Part shown: in pieces, positions 57,380 to 64,000 of the stretch
Numbering within the stretch: position 1 is the first letter of the stretch
Layout: each line of letters starts with the position of its first letter
DNA from: Elymus sibiricus
Taxonomy: Eukaryota; Streptophyta; Magnoliopsida; Poales; Poaceae
Direction: 5' to 3'
Length of the DNA: 64,000 bases
Assembly (NCBI GenBank): GCA_039707655.1
Contig: CM077670.1
Span: 147,664,001 to 147,728,000 of the forward strand
The notes under the pieces: model-generated
The model's input: only the letters and a program-made list of their open reading frames with translations
Told to the model about the DNA's origin: nothing
Databases searched by the model: none
Translations under genes and position numbers: made by a program

Positions 57380-58948
57380 TGATACGTCTCCAACGTATCT
57401 ATAATTTTTGATTGTTCCATGCTATTATAGTATCAATCTTGGATGTTTTTATATACATTTACAGCAATTATATATCATTTTTTGGGACTAACCTATTAAC
57501 TTAGTGCCCAATGCTAGTTGCTGTTTTTTTTGCCTATTTTTGGTTTTCCAGAATATCAGTACCAAACGAAGTCCAAATGCCACGAAACTTTTTGGAGATT
57601 TTTTTCTGGACATAAGAGACACTAGAAGCTTCGGGAGGAGGCCAGAAGCCAGAGGACGTGGCCACGAGCCACCAGGGCGCGCCTAGGGGGGGGGGGCAGG
57701 CGCGCCCTGGTGCCTCGTGGGCCCACCTCTGCCCCTTTTGACATAATTCCACCACTATAAATTCTCTAAAATCGGGAAACCAACAGAGGAGTCCACGAAA
57801 TACTTTTTCCGCCGCCGCAAGCTTCTGTTCTCGAGAGATCCCATCTGGAGGCCTTTTCCGGTACTCCGCCGTAGGGGGAATCGATCACGGAGGGGCTCTA
57901 CATCAACCTTGCTGCCCTTCCGATGATGTGTGAGTAGTTTACCATAGACCTTTCGGTCCATAGTTAGTAGCTAGATGGCTTCTTCTCTCTTTTTGATCTT
58001 CAATACAATGTTCTCCTCGATGTTCTTGGAGTTCTATCCGATGTAATCACTTTTTACGGTGTGTTTGTTGGGATCCGATGAATTATGAGTTTATGATCAG
58101 ATTATCCATGAATATTATTTGAGTCTTCTGTGAACTCTTTTATGCATGATTATTATAGCTTCGTACTTCTCTCCGATCTATTGATTTGGTTTGGCCAACT
58201 AGATTGATTTATCTTGCAATGGGAGAGGTGCTTTGTAATGGGTTCGATCTTGCGGTGCTCAATCCCAGTGACAGAAAGGGACATGACACATATGTATCAT
58301 TGCTATTAAGGGTAAAAAGATGGGGTTTATTCATGTGTGAGTTTACTTTGTCTACATCATGTCATCTTGCTTAAGGCGTTACTCCGTTCTTTATGGACTT
58401 AATACACTAGATGCATGTTGGATAGCGGTCGATGTGTGGAGTAATAGTAGTAGATGCAGGCAGGAGCGGTCTACTTGTCTCGGACATGATGCCTATATAC
58501 ATGATCATTGCCTTGGATATCATCATGATTATTTGCTTTTCTATCAATTGCCCAACAGTAATTTGTTCACCCACCGTATGCTATTTTCATGAGAGAAGCC
58601 TCTAGTGAAAACTATGGCCCCCGGGTCTACTTCTATCATATATTAAAAATCCTAAAAATACCTTGCTGCACTTTTACTTTATTTATTTTATTTTATATTT
58701 TAGTTCAATCTATCTATCTATCACCACACAATTTAATCTTGCAATTAACCACCAAGGGATTGACAACCCCTTGTTTGCGTTGCGTGCAAGGATTTGTTGT
58801 TTTGTGTGCAGGTACTGTTAACGAGGTGTTGCGTGATTCTCCTACCGGATTGATAACCTTGGTTTCATAACCGAGGGAAATACTTATCTTTACTATACTG
58901 CATCTCCCTACCTCTTCAAGGAATTACCAACGCAGCTCACAAGTAGCA
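57380..58948 (+). repeat. 3' LTR of E2
   Basis: 1569 bp, close match to 51811-53374 with scattered differences and an intact TATA box near 57756. It is copied in inverted form at 59779-61347. Confidence 0.93.
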
Positions 58949-59184
58949 GTGGTCGGGGACGAGCGATGGACCTTGTCCTACCAATCTATCCCTCTATGGG
59001 CAGGCGTAGTAGTACTTCGCTTCGAGGGCTAATACACTTTCACAATAAGTATGTGAGTTCTTTATGACTAATGTGAGTCCATGGATTTTACGTACTCTCA
59101 CCTTTCTGCAATTTGCTGGCCTCTTCGGTACCGTGCATTGCCCTTTCTCACATCGAGAGTTGGTGCAAACTTCGCCGGTGCATC
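58949..59184 (+). other. E1 sequence resumed after E2
   Basis: GTGGTCGGGGACGAGCGATGG continues E1 from 51810. It is non-coding and stops being E1-like at 59184, the edge of the inverted repeat. Confidence 0.75.
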
Positions 59185-59542
59185 GAGAGTTTGTCACGAG
59201 GTTTCTATTTACTTACAACTCAATATTACAACTTGATACTAGAACAAAAATTTGACTCTATATGAATGCCTCTAGCAGTGTACCAGGATGTGCAATGATG
59301 CTAGCGTAACATGTATAAAAATGATGAATGGTGGCTGAGCCACAAATACTATATCAGCTATATGATCATGCAAAGCAATATGACAATGACGATGTGTGTC
59401 ATAAAAATGGAACGGTGGAAGTTGCATGGCAATATATCTCGGAATGGCTATGGAAATGCCATGATGGGTAGGTATGGTGGCTGTTTTGAGGAAGATATAA
59501 AGAGGCTTATGTGTGATAGAGCGTATCATATCACGGGGTTTG
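59185..59542 (-). other. Spacer of the palindrome, E1 sequence
   Basis: The 358-bp centre reads, on minus, as the natural continuation of the E1 tail of the right arm. It is non-coding and AT-rich. This shows that the right arm plus spacer is the uninterrupted sequence and that the break lies at 59184/59185. Confidence 0.65.
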
Positions 59543-59778
59543 GATGCACCGGCGAAGTTTGCACCAACTCTCGATGTGAGAAAGGGCAATGCACGGTACC
59601 GAAGAGGCCAGCAAATTGCGGAAAGGTGAGAGTACGTAAAATCCATGGACTCACATTAGTCATAAAGAACTCACATACTTATTGTGAAAGTGTATTAGCC
59701 CTCGAAGCAAAGTACTACTACGCATGCCCATAGAGGGATAGATTGGTAGGACAAGGTCCATCGCTCGTCCCCGACCAC
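59543..59778 (-). other. Inverted copy of the E1 tail
   Basis: Mirror of 58949-59184 with four or so base changes. It ends with CCGACCAC, the inverted target duplication, beside the LTR. Confidence 0.85.
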
Positions 59779-61347
59779 TGCTACTTGTGAGCTGCGTTGG
59801 TAATTCCTTGAAGAGGTAGGGAGATGCAGTATAGTAAAGATAAGTATTTCCCTCGGTTATGAAACCAAGGTTATCAATCCGGTAGGAGAATCACGCAACA
59901 CCTCGTTAACAGTACCTGCACACAAAACAACAAATCCTTGCACCCAACGCAAACAAGGGGTTGTCAATCCCTTGGTGGTTAATTGCAAGATTAAATTGTG
60001 TGGTGATAGATAGATAGATTGAACTAAAATATAAAATAAAATAAATAAAGTAAAAGTGCAGCAAGGTATTTTTAGGATTTTTAATATATGATAGAAGTAG
60101 ACCCGGGGGCCATAGTTTTCACTAGAGGCTTCTCTCATGAAAATAGCATACGGTGGGTGAACAAATTACTGTTGGGCAATTGATAGAAAAGCAAATAATC
60201 ATGATGATATCCAAGGCAATGATCATGTATATAGGCATCATGTCCGAGACAAGTAGACCGCTCCTGCCTGCATCTACTACTATTACTCCACACATCGACC
60301 GCTATCCAACATGCATCTAGTGTATTAAGTCCATAAAGAACGGAGTAACGCCTTAAGCAAGATGACATGATGTAGACAAAGTAAACTCACACATGAATAA
60401 ACCCCATCTTTTTACCCTTAATAGCAATGATACATATGTGTCATGTCCCTTTCTGTCACTGGGATTGAGCACCGCAAGATCGAACCCATTACAAAGCACC
60501 TCTCCCATTGCAAGATAAATCAATCTAGTTGGCCAAACCAAATCAATAGATCGGAGAGAAGTACGAAGCTATAATAATCATGCATAAAAGAGTTCAGAGA
60601 AGACTCAAATAATATTCATGGATAATCTGATCATAAACTCATAATTCATCGGATCCCAACAAACACACCGTAAAAAGTGATTACATCGGATAGAACTCCA
60701 AGAACATCGAGGAGAACATTGTATTGAAGATCAAAAAGAGAGAAGAAGCCATCTAGCTACTAACTATGGACCGAAAGGTCTATGGTAAACTACTCACACA
60801 TCATCGGAAGGGCAGCAAGGTTGATGTAGAGCCCCTCCGTGATCGATTCCCCCTACGGCGGAGTACCGGAAAAGGCCTCCAGATGGGATCTCTCGAGAAC
60901 AGAAGCTTGCGGCGGCGGAAAAAGTATTTCGTGGACTCCTCTGTTGGTTTCCCGATTTTAGAGAATTTATAGTGGTGGAATTATGTCAAAAGGGGCAGAG
61001 GTGGGCCCATGAGGCACCAGGGCGCGCCTACCCCCCCCCCCTAGGCGCGCCCTGGTGGCTCGTGGCCACGTCCTCTGGCTTCTGGCCTCCTCCCGAAGCT
61101 TCTAGTGTCTCTTATGTCCAGAAAAAAATCTCCAAAAAGTTTCGTGGCATTTGGACTTCGTTTGGTACTGATATTTTGGAAAACCAAAAATAGGCAAAAA
61201 AAACAGCAACTAGCATTGGGCACTAAGTTAATAGGTTAGTCCCAAAAAATGATATATAATTGCTGTAAATGTATATAAAAACATCCAAGATTGATACTAT
61301 AATAGCATGGAACAATCAAAAATTATAGATACGTTGGAGACGTATCA
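59779..61347 (-). repeat. 3' LTR of the inverted E2 copy
   Basis: Mirror of 57380-58948, same length (1569 bp). Its TATA box (about 60965-60972 on minus) faces the one at 57756, so two LTR promoters point toward the palindrome centre. Confidence 0.93.
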
Positions 61348-63664
61348 AGCATCCCCAAGCTTAATTCCTGCTCGTCCTCGAGTAGGTAAATGATAAAAAC
61401 AGAATTTTTGATGTGGAATGCTACCTATCATATTCATCATATACTCTTTTCTTTGTAGCATGGACATTTGGACTTGAATGATTGAAAGCAATAGTCTATA
61501 GTTTGTCATGAAGATATAAATACTCAAGCATACTAACAAGCAACCATGTCTTTCAAAATATCAACGCTAAAGAAAGTTATCCCTAGCCCATTATGCTCAA
61601 TCATTGATCCATTCATGGAACACACTCAATATTAGCTACACACAATGCACAAGTATGACAATAGTGCTCTCTAGTTGGTGCTTTGTAAGAGAAGATGGAG
61701 ACTCAAAATAAAAATAAAAATTGCATAAAACTAAATAGATAGGCCCTTCGCAGAGGGAAGCAGAGATTTGCAAATGTGCCAGAGCTCAAAGCTTAAATTA
61801 GAGAGATAAAAATATTTTGAGAGGCATGCTTTTCCTGTCAACGAAAACGACCGAGAATTCCCAATATCTTCCATGCTAGACACATCATAGGCGGTTCCCA
61901 AACAGAAAATAAAGTTTATTTCCTTTCCACCATTCTTTCACAATCCATGGCTAGCCGTATCCACAGGTGCCCTCCATACCAACACTTTCCAAGGAATTTT
62001 GTTGTTATTAATTTTTGATTCATTGTGGGACTGGGCATCCCTATTACCAGCCACTCTCTCGTGCAATGACAAGTGAATAAACACTCATCGTGAGAATAAC
62101 ACACCTAGCATGGAAAATATCGGCCACCCCCTACCGCTTCATGAGTGGTACGGGCACACAAAACGGAAAATTATTTTGAAAAAATTAGAGTTGGCACATG
62201 CAAATTTACTTGGAACGGCATGGAAATACCGCATATAGGTAGGTATGGTGGACTCATTTGGCACAACTTGGGTTTAAGGAGTTTGGATGCACAAGTAGTA
62301 TTCCTGCTTAGTACAAATGAAGGCTAGCAAATAGATTGAGAAGCGACCAACCAAAAAGCGAAAACGGTCATAAACATGCATTGAATATAACTAACACCGA
62401 ATAATGCACCATAAGTAGGATATAATTTATTTTCATAACTATTGACTTAATGTGCATGCATAGGGAATCACAAACCTTAACACTAATATTCTTACTAAAT
62501 CACAATTACTCACTAACATGACTCACATATTATCATCTCCATATCGCAAAACTATTGCAAGGAATCACACTTATCATATCCAATGATCTATATGAAAGTT
62601 TTTATTATATCCCTCTTGAATATTCATCACTTTGGGACCAAATTCATATCTTGTGAAAATTACCATTACTATTATCAACTCTCAAAATAATATAATTGAA
62701 GCATGAGAGTTTAAATATTTCTTCAAAATATAACCACCGCCGTGCTCAAAAAGATTTAAGTGAAGCACTAGAGCAACCGCCTAGCTCAAAAAATTTAAGT
62801 GAAGCACATAGAGTATTCTAACAAATTATGATAAACATGTGGCTCTCTCAAATTGGTGTGTCCAGCAAAGATGATTGTGACAAACTAAAAAGCAAACAAA
62901 GCAAAGACTCATATAATACACGATGCTCCAAGCAAAACACATATCATGTGACGAATAAAAATATAGCTCCAAGTAAAATTACCGATGGTTGGTAGAAGAA
63001 AGAGGGGATGCCTTCTAGGGCATCCCCAAGCTTAGACGCTTGAGTCTTCCTTGAATATTACCTTGGGGTGCCTTGGGCATCCCCAAGCTTAGGCTCTTGC
63101 CACTCCTTATTCCTTCATCCATCATGATCTCACCCAAAACTTGAAGACTTCAATCACACAAAACTCAACAAAACCTTCGTGAGATACGTTAGTATAACAA
63201 AATAAATCACTACTTTAAGTACTTTTGCAAACCCATTCATATTTTATTTTTGAATTATACCTACTGTATTCTAACTTCTCCATGGCTTATACCCCCCGAT
63301 ACAATCCATAGTTTCATCAAAACAAGCAAGCAATGCATCAAATACAGAATCTGTCAAAAACAGAACAGTCTGCAGAGATCTATTTAAAATCCATACTTCT
63401 ATAACTCCAAAAATTCTGAACAATTAGGACAACGTGGGAAATTCATATACCAATACTGTGTAAAAATTTCAGATTTTTTTGACGCTCTAGTACAGAACTA
63501 AAATTCCAGCACTGGACGCAAAACTTTCTGTTTTCCAAACAGCATCAATTATACTATCTCCCAAATCATCCCAAAGGCATTACTTGGCACAAACACTAAT
63601 TAAAACATAAAAACTCAATCATAACAGTAGAATAATTGTGAAAACACACAAGAACTTATTTTAT

Positions 63665-64000
63665 TCATTGGGTTGTCTCCCAACAAGCTCTTTCTTTATA
63701 GCCATTAAGATAGGCTTGAGATTTCAATGATGCTCTCATGAGAGATAATAATAGAAACACAAAGAGAGCATCATAAAGTATATGAAAAACACACTTAAGT
63801 CTAACATACTTCCTATGCATAGGCATTTTATAGGAGAACAAATTGTCAAGACAAGCAATCTCTAGCATATGCAAGGAAGAAGAACGGAGCATTAACAATT
63901 TGAACTTCAAGAGAGGTAATTGAGTAACATGAAAATTTCTACAACCATATTTTCCTCTCTCATAATAATTACATGTAGGATCATAATCAAATTCCACAAT
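63665..64000 (-). pseudogene. E2 gene 3' end, inverted copy
   Basis: It encodes the same C-terminal part as 54727-55062 (CNYYERGKYGCRNFHV, ending ACWETTQ) without visible change. The rest is outside the window. Confidence 0.8.

Larger units (their letters stand above)
51811..58948 (+). mobile_element. E2, complete non-autonomous Athila-type element
   Basis: 7138 bp with LTRs at 51811-53374 and 57380-58948, a tRNA-Asp-type primer site, a purine tract and a perfect target duplication GTGGT (51806-51810 and 58949-58953). The interior has one broken reading frame of unknown function and about 2.3 kb of non-coding sequence. It has no gag core, protease, RT or integrase. It sits inside E1: the flanks join to give continuous E1 sequence. 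Confidence 0.92.
46626..59184 (+). mobile_element. E1, Athila-type gag-protease element, interrupted and truncated
   Basis: E1 has a 5' LTR (46626-48188), a primer site, a gag-protease reading frame and a 3' non-coding part to 51810. It is then interrupted by E2 (51811-58948) and resumes at 58949-59184, where it is cut by the inversion breakpoint. RT, RNase H and integrase are absent, and the 3' non-coding part follows protease directly, so it looks like a non-autonomous type rather than a random deletion. Its 3' LTR is not in the window. Confidence 0.8.
54727..64000. repeat. Large near-perfect inverted repeat (palindrome)
   Basis: Left arm 54727-59184 and right arm 59543-64000 pair base for base with coordinate sum 118727 at both the outer edge and the LTR edges, so net length is equal over 4458 bp. 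I noticed about a dozen single-base differences, giving above 99% identity by eye. The outer limit is set by the window end, so the arms are longer. The arms include half of E2's gene, its 3' region, its 3' LTR, the GTGGT target duplication and 236 bp of E1, so the copying happened after E2 inserted. Confidence 0.95.
59779..64000 (-). mobile_element. Inverted E2 copy, runs off the window
   Basis: From left to right: 3' LTR (59779-61347), purine tract, non-coding region (61348-63664), then the end of the E2 gene. The 5' part lies beyond 64000. Confidence 0.92.

Noticed and set aside
59064..59733. Small frames in and near the palindrome centre
   Set aside because: The frame 59311-59733 merely crosses the spacer into the inverted arm; no domain and no family support.

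Overview
The window is intergenic, transposon-dense plant DNA. The element set points to a grass of the wheat tribe (Triticeae): Ty3/Gypsy elements with a spliced antisense gene behind integrase, Athila-type LTRs starting TGATACGTCTCC with a tRNA-Asp-type primer site, a Cassandra element with a 5S-like LTR, a SMART/TRIM element and CACTA elements. This is pattern recognition from sequence alone; no database was searched. I see no intact host gene.

Layout. 1-1658: no recognised gene. 1659-12301: remnants of two Gypsy elements, B (LTR, primer site and gag start, plus strand) fused to A (minus strand: gag, protease, RT, RNase H, integrase, primer site and LTR, with an antisense coiled-coil gene on plus). 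12302-30978: a third element C (plus strand), whose LTR was split by insertion of a complete 15.6-kb Gypsy element F (13125-28706, minus strand, two 490-bp LTRs). F carries a 5.6-kb CACTA-like transposon (16443-22053) inside its own antisense gene, so this is a three-level nest. After F, the rest of C's LTR is joined directly to the last codons of integrase and an antisense coiled-coil gene.

30979-46625: smaller and less clear elements: an unclassified repeat-rich element, a long-inverted-repeat (MULE-like) element, a 1.3-kb GA/GT-rich tract, a MITE, a gene-like reading frame split by a complete Cassandra element (40008-40731), a 650-bp tandem duplication, and LTR fragments carrying a complete 270-bp SMART element (45760-46029).

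46626-64000: Athila-type elements. E1 (gag and protease only) contains a complete E2 (51811-58948, target duplication GTGGT) that encodes a protein I cannot assign. From 54727 to the window end the sequence is a near-perfect inverted repeat, arms of at least 4458 bp around a 358-bp centre, with two LTR promoters facing each other.

How the parts work together: LTR promoters drive gag-pol in each Gypsy element. The antisense genes have their own direction and splice sites and converge with pol. E1 and E2 lack RT and integrase, so they would depend on enzymes from related elements. Read-through across the palindrome would give a long hairpin RNA, a plausible silencing trigger (inference).
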